Assembly: GCA_950295325.1 (NCBI GenBank) | Contig: OX485808.1 | Span: 32,139,180-32,203,179, forward strand | From: Polytrichum commune | Taxonomy: Eukaryota; Streptophyta; Polytrichopsida; Polytrichales; Polytrichaceae | DNA length: 64,000 bases | Reading direction: 5' to 3' | Shown: positions 47,930 through 60,302 of the stretch, piece after piece | Position numbering within the stretch: position 1 is the stretch's first letter | How the letters are laid out: every line of letters begins with the position of its first letter | The notes under the pieces: model-generated | The model's database searches: none | Told to the model about the DNA's origin: nothing | Seen by the model: only the letters and a program-made list of their open reading frames with translations | Made by a program: the position numbers and the translations under genes

Positions 47930-48170
47930 GGTAGTCATTGAGGACTATGACCATATGAAAATAATGAACGAAAATATGAAGTGATGAAACTAACATATTT
48001 ATTGTCAAAATTTTCTTCTAAACCTTAGCACCCCCTTTTGTACATCTACCTTTACTTCAAAATTTGATAGCTTTTTAAAAATGTACACACTAGAGAAAAT
48101 TACATCTCCTTTATGTATACTATGTACGCTAATGCCTCAAATAACACCCCTTCTTTCACTCACATTATTT
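47930..48170. repeat. Second copy of the 260-bp direct repeat
   Basis: Matches 43100-43360 at roughly 75-80% by eye, same orientation. Non-coding. Confidence 0.55.
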
Positions 48171-48599
48171 CGGCTCTAGACATAAAATAAAGTAGACCAC
48201 GATAATATTTTCCTCCCACACGAACTATGAATCTACAATATATATATGGATGTAAATAATGCAGTATGCACATCAAGAAACATGATGCAACATACTCGAT
48301 AAAAAGTTATGCCAATGTGTTGAACCCCAAATCGTAACCCACACTAAAATAGGTGATACCAATGTACCTAGGAAAGGTGAAATGTATGGTACTAGGCTCT
48401 CTTTCCATCTCTTTCCCTTATTCGCTCAATTTGACCAACATCGACTTTCAACAACACTATTGTCATGGTCCATACAATCTCGACTCTCGGAACAACGACA
48501 AAAATGCCTCCCAAATTTAAATGTAGTTTATTCCGGTTAGGATCTTACAGTTTACCACAGTGGAGAGCAATTCCCATATGTCTAGAAGCAATCTAAAAC

Positions 48600-49322
48600 A
48601 AGGAAAACCCTAGTCTACTCCCTTTTAACCATTCCTCTTAACCCGGGTTAACTGGACGGATGACATTCATCACTACCAGTTTTCATCCATCCCGCACCAC
48701 CACTGACCAAATACACGTGAACTGGACCAATACGATACGGTCTGGACGCTGGGAGGGCGGGGGTGCAAACGAGGTCCCGTGACGCCCTAATATCATCCGT
48801 TCCGACGCGGTCAGTATTCATCCAAATATTACTGTTGGTATTATACCGTATATTACGGTCACGGACCCGAGGGATACGTATGCCTTGGGAAGGACACGGA
48901 GGCGAAGAATGCGTTCCCCCTCTTCCTGCCCCTTCATTCATTCATTCATTCATTCATTCACTGCTGATGAGAGAGCGTCACTCCAAAAACCTCCGCAATC
49001 GCTCGCCACTATCGCATCGGAAGCTGCTGCAGATCTCGAATTCCTGCTTAGATTGCGGAACAACGTCTTGCTCAATCTTTTCTGTGAAGTTTAGTGGATC
49101 TGGCAGCGCGTGTGCGAGTGTTTTTGGTCCAGGATTGGTTGAGTAGAGGAAGATTGAAGGTCAAAGAGGTGCGGCGGGCAAGGGGGAGAGAGTAAGGGAG
49201 GAAGGATGGAAGGTGACATAGGGTTAGGGAGGTAGCCGGAGTCGCAAAGAGAGCTGTCATAGCGTGTTATAGGCTGTATCAGTGCGGTTTGGTTTGGTTT
49301 GTGGAGTGGTTTGTTCGCAGCC
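48600..49322 (+). promoter_or_regulatory. Upstream region of the MCTP gene
   Basis: GC content rises toward the start codon. Visible elements: a telo-box-like AAAACCCTAG at about 48605, a 14-bp perfect palindrome TTAACCCGGGTTAA at 48638-48651, a CATT-repeat tract at about 48932-48960, and a GA/CT-rich leader just before the ATG. I see no convincing TATA box, so the transcription start cannot be placed. Confidence 0.4.
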
Positions 49323-52300
49323 ATGGCAGGAGGAGATCGTAGGCTGGTTGTGGAGGTCGTCGCCGCCAAAGGCCTTATGCCTAAGGACGGTCAAGGCTCA
49401 TGCAATGCGTACTGTGTGGTGCGTTATCGGGGATCCTTACAACTACTCGTGTGTCGGTGTTTGAAATACTTACGAATTTGAAATGTTCGAGTGCCCTGCA
49501 TTGGATCGGGAATGTGTGGAGCTATGGGGGAAGTTATGACCAATGTTGAGCTTAGGATGTTAGTTAAGCGTAGTATGGCGTAGTTTTGTAGCTAGGGTAA
49601 GCTTTTCTTAGCCGCATGAAGGAAGGGCGGCTAGCGGATCTGGTGAGGAGGTTGAGTGAGCTTCTGATGTTGTTGTATTCAGGAGTGAGTTAATGAGGCT
49701 AATCTCGATGATGCTTCTCCCGTTGTGTGCAGCTGGACTATGATGGACAGCGCAAGAGGACTAAGGTTAGGAACAAGGACCTCGATCCGACTTGGAATGA
49801 GAAGGTACGGTCAAATTGTCTCTCTGTCTGTACAACAGGTAGCCTCGCTAGTTCGCTTCTTGTTCTACAAGAAGTGGCAAGAGTTCTGAGCCTTCTAGCT
49901 TAAGCTTTATCCAGTGGAGTTTGACAGGCTAAGTGGCTCTTATTCTCCAAGAAGCTTGGAGGGTGACAGTCATCGATTGCGACAGAGTATTTCAAACAGC
50001 GCTGAGATCAATCTTGTGATTCGAGTGTCATTTGCTGATTGTCATTTGTCAGGCTCGATGGTGCTGTTAATGAGTGTTGATGAATCAGGCGTTTAAATGT
50101 TCGGGTATATGTAGACGCATGCCTCTATTTTTCCGAATGTTATTAGTAGTCTAGGGCGACGACGAGTAATCGTTCAGCCCGCCTTGATGATTCCTCCACT
50201 TGCTATTGTCGTCGAGGCTCGAAACCAGGGCAGTTTCTCAGAAACAATTTGGCTGTTCACTGAAACTATCTTGGCTAAGTCTTAAACTTAGATCACCGCA
50301 TTCCGTTTCTGTAGCTTGTAGTGCTCGTTCTGAGTTGCTAATTCTCAAACTAGCTAATACGTCCTTCAATTACTTTGCATATACAGTTCGAATTTGCTGT
50401 TGTCGAGGCTCGAAACCAGAACAGTTTCAGAAACACATTTGGCTGCATATCTGGACAAGTTTCTCGATTTGTCCGAAATTAAGATCAATGCATTCATTCG
50501 CTTTAGCTTGTAGAGCTCTTTATCTCAATTGCCAAATTTCAGACTCACTAAAAATTCGTTTCCTTCTGCATATGAAGTTCGAATTTATAATACACGATCC
50601 GACACTACCCGGAGACCTGGAGATCAATGTCCAGAATGAGCGCAACAGCGGAACCGGAAGGCGGAGCAGTTTCTTAGGAAGAGTCATTGTTCCCGTTGGC
50701 ACTGTGCCCCCGAAACCCGAGCCTGTGAGGTGGTACCCGTTGCAAAAGAGAGGGCTATTTTCTCATATCAAAGGTGACTTAGGGTGAGTTCTCCCTGTCT
50801 TCACTTTTTTTCTTCCCATCAATTTCCACAAATTTATTGTTTTTACTGGCCTCCTCAGCTAGTTTAAGAGCTCTCTAAACCGCGAGCTGAGGGTACTGCT
50901 TCGATTGTGATGGAAGCAATCGTGCCAGTTCTGGAAACCGAATATATCCACGTAATATCCTTAATGTTGGCTAGTCTTGCTACTGAACTGTTTAATTATT
51001 TTCCAGTCCGCCGGAAATGTGAGTCTTTGTAAAGAAATTCGGAGAGTTATACATGTCCGAGCTGAATTGAATCTGGATCTTTTAATCTTTTGATGATTTA
51101 GATTTGTAGAATCTTGAAGTCTCGGAATCTCTCTTCGACGTTGACGTTTCCCATTGGAAACACACGATTGTATGCGAGTTCTCCAATCTTATGCAGCACA
51201 TTCTTAATAGAGGCCTTATTATAAGAAATTGCAAGCGCGAGTTTGGAGAATTCTGTGAATCTCAGCAACGTGCTTGTGCTTATGATTTGCAGTATTAAGG
51301 TCTGGTGGCAGCTTGACCAACCTATTAAAGCCCCAAAGGAAGATAAAGAGGAGAAGAAACCAAAGGAAGGTGGAAAAAATGAAGGAGGAGGAGGAGGAGG
51401 TGGTGGTGGTGGTGGTGGTGGTGGCGGCGGCGGCGGCGGTGGAAAACAACAAAAGGAAGGTGGAGGTGGAGGTGGAGGTGGGGGTGGTCAACAACAAAGC
51501 GGGGGTGGAGGAGGAGGAAAACCTAAAGGTGGGGAAGGGGGCGGAGGAGGCGGGGGCGGAGGAGTAATTATGGAAAAACCCAAGGAGATTAGAAGAGAAG
51601 TTAAGATGGATAAAGTGCCGGAAGGTCCCAGGCCAAGCTTAATAACTGTGCCAGAAGCCGATTTCACTGTTAAGGAAACGAATCCTGACTTGGGAAAAGC
51701 AGTTGACTACAAACAGCACTTTGATCTCGTTGAGCAAATGACCTATCTCTTTGTTCGAGTGGTTAGGGCGCGAGGTCTCATGGGAAAGGATGCAAATGGT
51801 TTAAGCGATCCAGTAAGTGTTCCTATAAGTCACTGAAATTAGTTTCCAGGTATCAGTCATAGAGTGGCTTCTTTTGGTGCCAGTACCGCATTGAACTATT
51901 GCGAGAGTATTTTGTAACGCACTTTTTTTTTTCTCTGCACCTTTACTGGGGTGTGGTCATTTCAGTTTCATTTATAAAATGATTGACATTGTGGTGTGGG
52001 ACAGTATGTGCGGTTGACAGTGGGAGCTGTGAAGACGGAGAGCAAGATCATTAAGCACAGCCTGAATCCTGAATGGAGTCAGGTTTTCGCTGTTGGAAGG
52101 GACAAAATTCAAGGTGGAACACTTGAGTTGTCAGTATGGGACGCGGTAATTTTCCACATTTTCGAAACATTCGTTTGACATGCGATATCTTCTTTCTTTT
52201 GTGTGAATACATCTTTAAGACCCTTAATTCTAAAAAACCTTATGTGATAAACATGGCAATTATGTTTCTTCTTTATACAGGACAAGACCTCTAAGGACGA

Positions 52301-55300
52301 TTTCCTCGGAGGTTTTATGGTAGATTTAAATGAAGTTCCCTCAAGAAAGCCTCCCGAGAGCCCTCTTGCTCCGCAGTGGTATAGGCTGGAGTCCAAAAGT
52401 GGGAAAGGACGGGTTGCAGGTGCGTAATATACAACAGACCTGATTGTCACCCGTTGTCATCAATGAGCTTCGTAGAGCAGATTGTTGTGTCCAGCAACAG
52501 ATTTTCCATGCATAATAACACCATCTTGATGTATGACTAATGTGTGTAGATAAAGCAGTTGTTTTCAATAAACACAACTAATGCATACCGTTGCCATCTC
52601 AGGAGAGATTATGGTTGCAATCTGGTGGGGGACTCAGGCAGATGAAGCCTTTCCTGAGGCTTGGCAGTCTGACACTGGCGGGCATGCACATTTCCGATCT
52701 AAAGTTTATCTTTCACCCAAATTGTGGTACTTGCGAGTGAACGTCATTGAAGCGCAAGATTTGAATGGAATGGATAAGGGACGTTTGCCAGAGCCAGTAT
52801 GTCATTCATCACACCTCTGGACTGCGAGCTGATTCCCATCCCGTAGAATTCTAAATAGGTGCCATTCTGAGATTCAGTTTTTCATGATTCACGCAAGAAG
52901 TGTGTACCTGGTGCTAAATTCTGTTGCATATTGGTTGCAGTATGTGAGGGTACATGTTGGACCTTACCAAGCGTTACGGACTAGACCAGCTACAGTGAGA
53001 AGTAACAGCCCCTTTTGGAACGAGGACTTGATGTTTGTTGCCGCGGAGCCTTTTGATGATATATTACATCTAATCGTTGAAGATAGGATGGGCCCAAAAG
53101 TAAGTGATCAAAACTTTTACCATCCTGATTATCCTCCCTTGGGAATTCTTATTAATTTAAGGGCGTTTAATGATGACCCCGTGCAATATCACCGAGTTGG
53201 GCTATCCCTAAGGCAGGCCATGGTTTTCCGCTAGCCCATTACATATTGGACCACCTAGTTGTTTGTACTTTGATGCATTGGCTAGTCATGCCGTTGAGCC
53301 TAGACAACCTCAAGGCTATCTCTTCCCATTGCGTAGGGACCTACGTATGTGGTTGCTCGCACCTTACTAAAAATATCCTACATAGACATCATAGACATAA
53401 TCAACGCATTTGTAAAGACTTGTTCCTGTTTTCTTATATGTAAGATCCACGTGTAGGCTGTTTTTCATGCCGGAGGAGGGCAGTTCTCTTGGCTGTTCTA
53501 CAATTTTAGCGTCAAGAGCACGAGGACAGGAGTTTGTTTCTGCTGCTATTAGAGGGTGATTGATTAGAGTTCCATATTACCAAATTTTGTGGCATGGCTC
53601 TCGTGTGTGAACATGTTATCTTTACTGTCACTGCAGGATGAGCTTTTGGGTCATGTGAGGATTCCTCTTAGCACTATTGAGCGTCGAATCGATGGCCGCC
53701 CTGTGGCTTCAAGGTGACACTCCCTTGCCAGATTCTTGTAATCATGTCTTGCTACTTTTCTGATACATAATGGCACCCTGCTATTGCTTATTGCATTTCG
53801 ATCAGACTCTTACAATTGTTATTGATGAATCAGATGGTATATATTGGAAAAGGAGGGTGGGAAAGGAGGACCATTTCTTGGGCGAATCCACCTCCGACTG
53901 TGTTTCGATGGTGGCTACCATGTCATGGACGAATCCTCAAACTACATCAGTGACACTCGACCCACTGCGAAGCAACTGTGGAGGCCATCCTTGGGTGTCC
54001 TGGAGGTTGGAATCCACGGGGCCAATAATTTGCTTCCCATGAAGACCACAAAGGATAACCGTGGAAGCACTGATGCGTATTGTGTTGCGAAGTATGGGCC
54101 GAAGTGGATACGCACACGAACCATCTTTGAGAGTTTCAACCCACGGTGGAATGAGCAGTATACCTGGGAGGTTTATGATCCTTGTACAGTCCTGACAGTT
54201 AGTGTGTTCGACAATCGGTACACATTCTTCCGAGCTTCAGCACAATGTTTAATTATTGGAATTGAATAAATCATGTACTCGAAATGTGGTGCTAAAACAT
54301 GTTAACCGAGGACATAGTTCGTAAATGTGTGTAGTCAGTAACGTAGAAAGTAGTCTTTCCACATGGTCACTATGGTACATTAAGGTAAAGCCTTTTTTTT
54401 GTGCCATGGGAAACGCCGCGTTAAACCTGGCATTGTCGTTGTGCAGGCATACCCATCCCATGGTGGACAAAGCAATGCTCAAGGATCTCCCCATTGGAAA
54501 AGTCCGAATCAGGTTGTCAACCCTCGAGAGTGATCGGGTATACACGAATGCATACCCTCTACTAGTCGTCACCCCGCAAGGTGTGAAGAAGATGGGTGAG
54601 CTAGAGTTGGCAGTAAGGTTCTCCTCTGCATCAACAGTGAATTTGATGCACGCCTACCTTCAGCCACAGTTACCACGTATGCATTTCTTCTATCCGCTCG
54701 ACCCAAAGATGCAAGAAAGCTTGCGAGTGGCTGCCATGAATATTGTGGCACTGAGGTTGATGAGATCTGAGCCTCCGTTGAGGCAAGAGGTTGTGCAATT
54801 CATGCTTGACACAGAAGCTGAGCGATGGAGCATGCGTAGAAGCAAAGCTAATTACTACAGAATCATGGTATATATCAATCTCAAACTCATGAATTTTATG
54901 GAGGCTCTCCGCCGCATATACAGTATTCAGAATATCTTACGCTTCTATGTTGTTTTGCAGGGCGTGTTGAATGGTGTTCTAGCTGTGATGAACTGGTTCT
55001 CTGACATCTGCAGTTGGAAGAGCCCTATTACGACTGTTCTGGTCCACATCCTTTTCTTGATTCTTGTATGGTATCCGGAGCTCCTCCTGCCCACTGTCTT
55101 TTTGTACATGTTCTTGATTGGGGCGTGGAACTACCGCTTCCGATCACGTACTCCTCCCTTCATGGATGCTAAGCTCTCACAGGGAGAATTCATCGGTGAT
55201 TTGGACGAGCTGGAGGAAGAGTTCAATGTCGTCCCCGCCAATCGAGCCCAAGAGGTAAGACACCGCAAATCCTTACCCTACTTCTTCGTACTCTTGTAGG

Positions 55301-56017
55301 AATTTCCTCATGATTCACTAGGACCATTGAGGTGTTCCACCTACGCTGGCATGTTAAATATGTGTTGGCAATATGCAGGTACTGAAGCACAGATACGAGA
55401 GACTGCGGGGAGTATCTGGTAGGATTCAAAATGCTCTTGGTGACCTTGCTGGCATGGGAGAACGGCTGCATTCACTTCTGAGTTGGCGAGACCCAAGGTT
55501 TGCAACTTACCTACACTTCTTCCAAGCAGACACAATTTTTTTTCAATTCTTGAATAACTGAGAAACCTTATCTGCTTGGTTCTATTATCTTACAACGAGT
55601 CTCTAGAAAGCTCACGTATTTGATAGGTAGGGTCTTTTCGCCAAAAGACGTTTAATTGAAAATGAACTCCTTATCAAACGTACATGCGGTGTGCATGGAG
55701 TTGCATCTGCGTTAAGCTGGCATTGACCAACTTTGACCACTAGGATTGCTCAAAATTCGAGTTTCTTTGGTCTTGGACCTACCCAACATGTGTTTTGACA
55801 TACTCACGTTTGTGTGATTTGTTTGTGCAGGGCGACCGCAGTTTTCATCACCTTCTGCTTGATAGCTGCCATCGTGCTTTACGTGACACCCTTCCAAGTC
55901 GTGGCGGTGCTCCTGGGCGTCTACGTGTTGCGACACCCTCGCTTCCGCGACCCGCTGCCCGCAACGCCTGTGAACTTCTTCAAAAGGTTGCCCTCGCAGT
56001 CGGACCGCATTCTATAA
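49323..56017 (+). CDS. MCTP: multiple C2 domain and transmembrane region protein (FTIP/QUIRKY family)
   Basis: Tether of the ER to the plasma membrane, in plants concentrated at plasmodesmata, binding acidic lipids through C2 domains. Model: 14 exons, 49323-49418, 49733-49804, 50578-50783, 51293-51812, 52005-52145, 52281-52419, 52603-52796, 52941-53099, 53637-53713, 53834-54217, 54447-54867, 54961-55254, 55379-55497, 55831-56017; every junction is GT-AG and in phase, giving 1,002 residues. C2A about 7-120 (LVVEVVAAKGLMPKDGQG; DLDPTWNEK); Lys/Gly linker about 140-225; C2B about 270-390 (GLMGKDANGLSDPYV; WDADKTSKDDFLGG, canonical Ca-binding acidic positions); C2C about 420-545 (DLNGMDKGRLPEPYV, acidic positions partly lost); C2D about 570-715 (NPRWNEQYTWEV); C-terminal PRT_C domain about 800-1002 with a hydrophobic pair (PITTVLVHILFLILVWYPEL) and a last membrane segment (FITFCLIAAIVLYVTPF). 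Start chosen because C2A begins at once. Four C2 domains plus a linker resemble QUIRKY rather than the three-C2 FTIP1 type. Orthology not established. Confidence 0.95.
50200..50589 (+). repeat. 191-bp tandem duplication in MCTP intron 2
   Basis: GTCGAGGCTCGAAACCAG occurs at 50211 and again at 50402, and GCATAT.CAG/AAGTTCGAATTT at 50377 and 50568: a constant offset of 191 bp. The second unit ends on the real start of exon 3 (50578). The first therefore carries a copy of the acceptor, ATACAG before TTCGAATTTG at 50387. Units are about 70-75% alike. Confidence 0.85.
51376..51568 (+). repeat. GGN microsatellite encoding the MCTP polyglycine linker
   Basis: Within exon 4: a pure run of 20 glycine codons (51381-51440; GGA, GGT, then GGC blocks) and further runs of about 10, 6 and 9 Gly separated by KQQKE, QQQS and KPKGGE. 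Blocks of identical codons show replication slippage. The frame is unbroken into C2B, so it is translated. Confidence 0.9.
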
Positions 56018-58518
56018 GCCAGGGTGATCACGTCAGCCTGGATTAATTTTTTCCCCTTTCTTCTTTTCAATTAGTTTATAGAATACAAGAGCGGAGCATC
56101 CTTTTTGATTCCGGGTGTGCCCGCCTTGCTAGTTTTGTACTATTTGTTCATTGTAGTGGATAATGAATGAGCTGGGCTAACACTCCAGGTTCTGTTTATA
56201 GACGAGAATTGAGGACATTAGATCAAGTAGAGGGGGGCGGGGAAGGAAGGGAGGGAGGGAGGGAGAGGGGTGACCACGGAGTAGAGTTTGTGAGTTGTTG
56301 ATGATATTATTATCACCCCTTGGTTCCAATCGATTATTGTATACAGATATGGAGGATGGTTACCAATAACCATCCAACTCTTACACTACACCAATTTGTT
56401 ATGAACGACGGATTGCTATCATGTTGTTTGAGACGTGTTTTGAACGGTGGTGTGGCGGCCGAAGCTGTTGATCCTTTGCCCCCTCGCCTATACTAAAAAC
56501 TGAGATGCCAAACAAAGTTGCTAGATCATGTGAATGTAGAGCTAGATTAAAGTCAAATCCAAGTCGAATTCAAGCTAGATTTAAGGTGAGTGAATGTTTG
56601 AGTTGTTAATAATTCTTTGTTCCCTTGTTCCCGATCAATAATTCTTTAGATTGTAGAAATGAATCATGTTCTCCTTCGATGTATGTCGTTTTTCTTAATT
56701 GGACCCTAATATTTCATTGATATGTGGAGCAGTGACTGTCACAGAGCAAACATCATAAAGACACATATGTTCAAAAGAGTTTAGACTATGTCGTCAAATA
56801 TTAGAGATTAGATTACATCTTAAAAGAGATGAAACCACGTCGTCAATGGTGGGAGGACCTATGTATCCAGTAAAAAAATCAGCAAACATGCACTCTCGAT
56901 AACCAGAACTACATCACGGGAGTTTCGAAATGCAATCCGGTTTTTGCATATGTTTCATATTGACTTCCCTAATGCAACAGGAGTTTTGTTGTGCAGAAGT
57001 TGGAGAACATGAAAAATTCATCAAATAACACCGTAAATCTGAATGCAAAATCAGCTTTATGAGACAATGGACAGTGTGGTGGTGGTGAGGCCGTCACCCT
57101 ACCGTTCCCCATCATTTTGGAAAGGTAGGGGGATTGATGTGGCATATGTACAGGTGCGAAGGGCCGGGACAACATGGGCCCATCCTAGTATCATACATTT
57201 GAAATTTTTCCAAAGAAAGAGCAGAGGCATGTAAGAAGCGATGACATGGCATATAAGAAGTGATGACATGGCCAACGTAACTACAAGAGTTTTACATTGA
57301 CATTCTTGAATGTCCAATGAATGTCCAATGATTGTCCAAATTGTGTGCACATGACATATAAGTCCCTACCTTGATTTCCCTCACTTTACCACTAGCTTTT
57401 AGAACCTTTATTTTCCCTTGCTTTGTTTGCCGCTACTCAACTCCTAAACGCTTGAGCCCATATTGGTCGATTTTGGTTGTCCCCTCAAACACTACACTAA
57501 CTAGTCCTATAAGTGTGGCTGCACCGATTCTCTAAAACATATGTAAATTTTCAACCAACGCCAAAATGCTAGTTCAAATTGGTGTGGCCTGATTTAGTTT
57601 ATTATTTGGGAACTTGATGCGGGTGAATGTTTTAATTCATTGTAGACTTGAATAGAAGGTCACTAATTGGCTTTTATGAGAGCTGTTGGTTGGAAGTCTT
57701 AAGGAAGATTGGGGGGTATTTGACCCACATTATTTCCACCTCGACTAGACAATCAAAGTGGTCCACATTGATAATCTCCAAACTAACTTTTCACCCATGA
57801 CACTAATAGAACTATTTAGTTTATTTTGACCTCCATTCCCAACTTAATATGTACAATTTGAAAAATAACTATGCATATGGCTTAGTCAGGCTTATCCTTG
57901 GGGCAAAGGGAGAGGGAATTGTTGTATGTGATTGTACCCCTCGTTTAACAACATAAAAACCCTGAAATAATATGTAGTTTGGAGACTACCACTTTTGATT
58001 GATTAACATGGTAATTAGCTTCAAAGATACTGTATTAGTCTATTCAAGATCATTTGAGATGAATCGACAACAAACCTAGGGGGTCAAGTTTTCATATTAG
58101 ATCGATGAGAGGTATGCTCGAATGTGATAATTACCCCAAACTAACCAATAGTCAACACACGAGACCTACTAAGGGGAGAAAATAACGATGCAGTGCTTGG
58201 GGAATGATGCATGAGCTACACGGTGCAAATAAGGCATATTTGGAGTATAAGCCCCAAGGTGGACGTGATTCTTGCAATAGCATAACCCTAGGTTCCCACA
58301 AAAAGAGAAAAAACCAAGAACAAAAATCGATACTTAAGACTCTATAAACCCCAATGATGGATGTGATCCTTGTGCACAAATTAGTTTGTCCGTAAAGATG
58401 GGAATGGAGTATCTTAAGAAATGCCACCTCGAAATAAGTAGGGAACAATGCATCTAGAAATAGTTTAGTACTAGTCAAGCCCAAAATTTTAAAAATGCTT
58501 GAGGGCTCCTCATGCTAC
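56018..58518. other. MCTP 3' side and intergenic DNA
   Basis: The MCTP 3' untranslated region probably covers the first 150-200 bp (GATAATGAATG near 56159 is the nearest AATAAA-like word). A GGGA tract lies at about 56236-56268. 56690-57040 is a third partial copy of repeat R1. The rest is AT-rich without genes. Confidence 0.4.
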
Positions 58519-58698
58519 CATAACATTATTAAGCATTGTGCGTTCGTTTATGTGGGCCTTGAGAATATAACCATGGGATGTGTCAACCTAGTGCAAGGAG
58601 ACTCATATTAAGTTTGAAACTGCACTAGGTTGGGGCACCGCATGGTTATATTCTAAGGGCCCACATGAACGTACACACATTACTTGATAATGTTATGA
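58519..58698. mobile_element. Hairpin MITE family C, copy 2
   Basis: Arms of about 60 bp: CATAACATTATTAAGCATTG, TGCGTTCGTTTATGTGGGCC... against ...GGGCCCACATGAACGTACAC, CAAGTAATGTG-type end (ACTTGATAATGTTATG). About 180 bp. It shares the arm sequence with 31089-31225 but has a longer loop with its own dyad, ACCTAGTGCA / TGCACTAGGT. Confidence 0.75.
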
Positions 58699-60302
58699 TT
58701 AATTTAAAATGGAACCAAGCCGGTATATTTTAGGGGCACTTTATACTAGGGCTTACGGGCGTGTGACCATTGAAATCAAATATCTTGTTGTGGAGAATCC
58801 CAAGACCATTTCATTCCACTTTACGGTAGAGCTTGAGTGCTCAAGGGACTCAGAAGGAAATATCTCTATATTCGTTAATTAGAGACTTTGGAAAGTCTCA
58901 AAATAAATGCAAATGGTTTAATATCTAGTTCAATTTCTTATTGTGATGACATGTATTTGTGCCAAATTGGTTAGTGCCGCCCATGCAAATCACTTTAGTA
59001 AGTCACATTGAATATATTTTTGTGATTTTCTTGTTCCTTATTTGAAAAACTACGTCCTTCGATAGTCTCAAAATCATGAATGAAAAAGTCCCTGATTACT
59101 GCATATAGTGATAAATTTGAATGGATGAAATATCTACATGGATACTTGGGACTCGTTCACATAAGATCCCAAGTCCTACGTCCTAGTTCATTTGAGGTCA
59201 ATCTGTGCAATCTCAACCATTGAAGGCATGGAAGTCAGGACTTACCACTTCACACCAAGTCCCAAGTCCCAAGTATGACATGGATGCCTACATGTCATCA
59301 CTTTTTAGAGGCGAGGCTTGGGGTTTGTGTTGAGGGCTACACCCAACTTGGAACACAAGTGTTGGGATTTTTTTCACATGGAACAATCAAGATCTGACTT
59401 TCATATATGGCTTTGATATCACTTGCTCTTCTTGTACGTTGAATGCTTTTGAAACTTGATTTGCACGTCTTCTACAATATGGCCTTATGAAATTGTATGA
59501 TGTGGATATAGGTTATCATGCGACTTTCTAGTAAATAAGGATATTGTTCACGAGGTTATTCTTGCCACCCACACATACATATACTGTAAAGCTTTTGGTG
59601 AAGATTTCATATCATCCAGTGTAAAAAAAAATATCGCAATTAGTATGAACATGCTAAAAGTGTTTAGGGGCTAATAAGTTGCGCTGAATATGGATTCCTC
59701 GTCATAGATCAGATAAGTTACTATTTCAATACTTGTTAGAGGAAACAAATTGTACAAGTTGTCATGTCTCCCGTATATACACACCCTTAATTCATTGACA
59801 GGTTAGTCTGTATGAAACAAGGCAATACATACTCATAACTTGCAAATCAAAAGCTGAGATATTAAACAATAAATTACCTTTGCGTGATAATAAGTGGAGC
59901 CATACATGTGATCTTTCATACTGTGACTGATTATGCTCATGTGCATTTCGATCATACAGATTACATTGGAAACAACCAAAAACACCAAATTAGGAGAAAT
60001 AACAGTAACAAGGCACACCGCTGGGAGAACATGGTTTATGAATCATGTCGACAAATACATATATATGTACACTTCAAATGAAGCATGACAAGTTACAGTA
60101 AAATACCTGGTGTCCACATGGGCAGTCTGTGACACCACATGAAGAGGTCTTAACGCAACCAGCTACTTAAATTTTTATGGAAGTTACTCATTGCAGGTCA
60201 CTTAGAAAACGTACATGCTGGCCAGGATAAGAGGCCAATTGTTGACTGCAGCTTGTGAGCGCTAAATCTCAAAGTGTATTGTGTTATACAAACCTTCGGG
60301 GT
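58699..60302. other. Intergenic; MITE fragments and SHMT 3' side
   Basis: 58733-58880 resembles the left part of a family A MITE (GGGGCACTTTATACTAGGGC, GTGTGACCAT). 59145-59420 is a truncated family B MITE (GTTCACATAAGATCCCAAGT). The SHMT 3' untranslated region should occupy some of the 200 bp left of 60303. No other gene seen. Confidence 0.45.

Noticed and set aside
51219-51497. Minus-strand frame rich in Thr and Ser
   Set aside because: Antisense of the GGN polyglycine tract of the MCTP exon 4.
54325-55299. A single 324-codon exon in the MCTP gene
   Set aside because: The open frame runs through intron sequence on both sides and through the 93-nt in-frame intron; family alignment (KANYYRIM joined to GVLNGV) supports two exons, 54447-54867 and 54961-55254.
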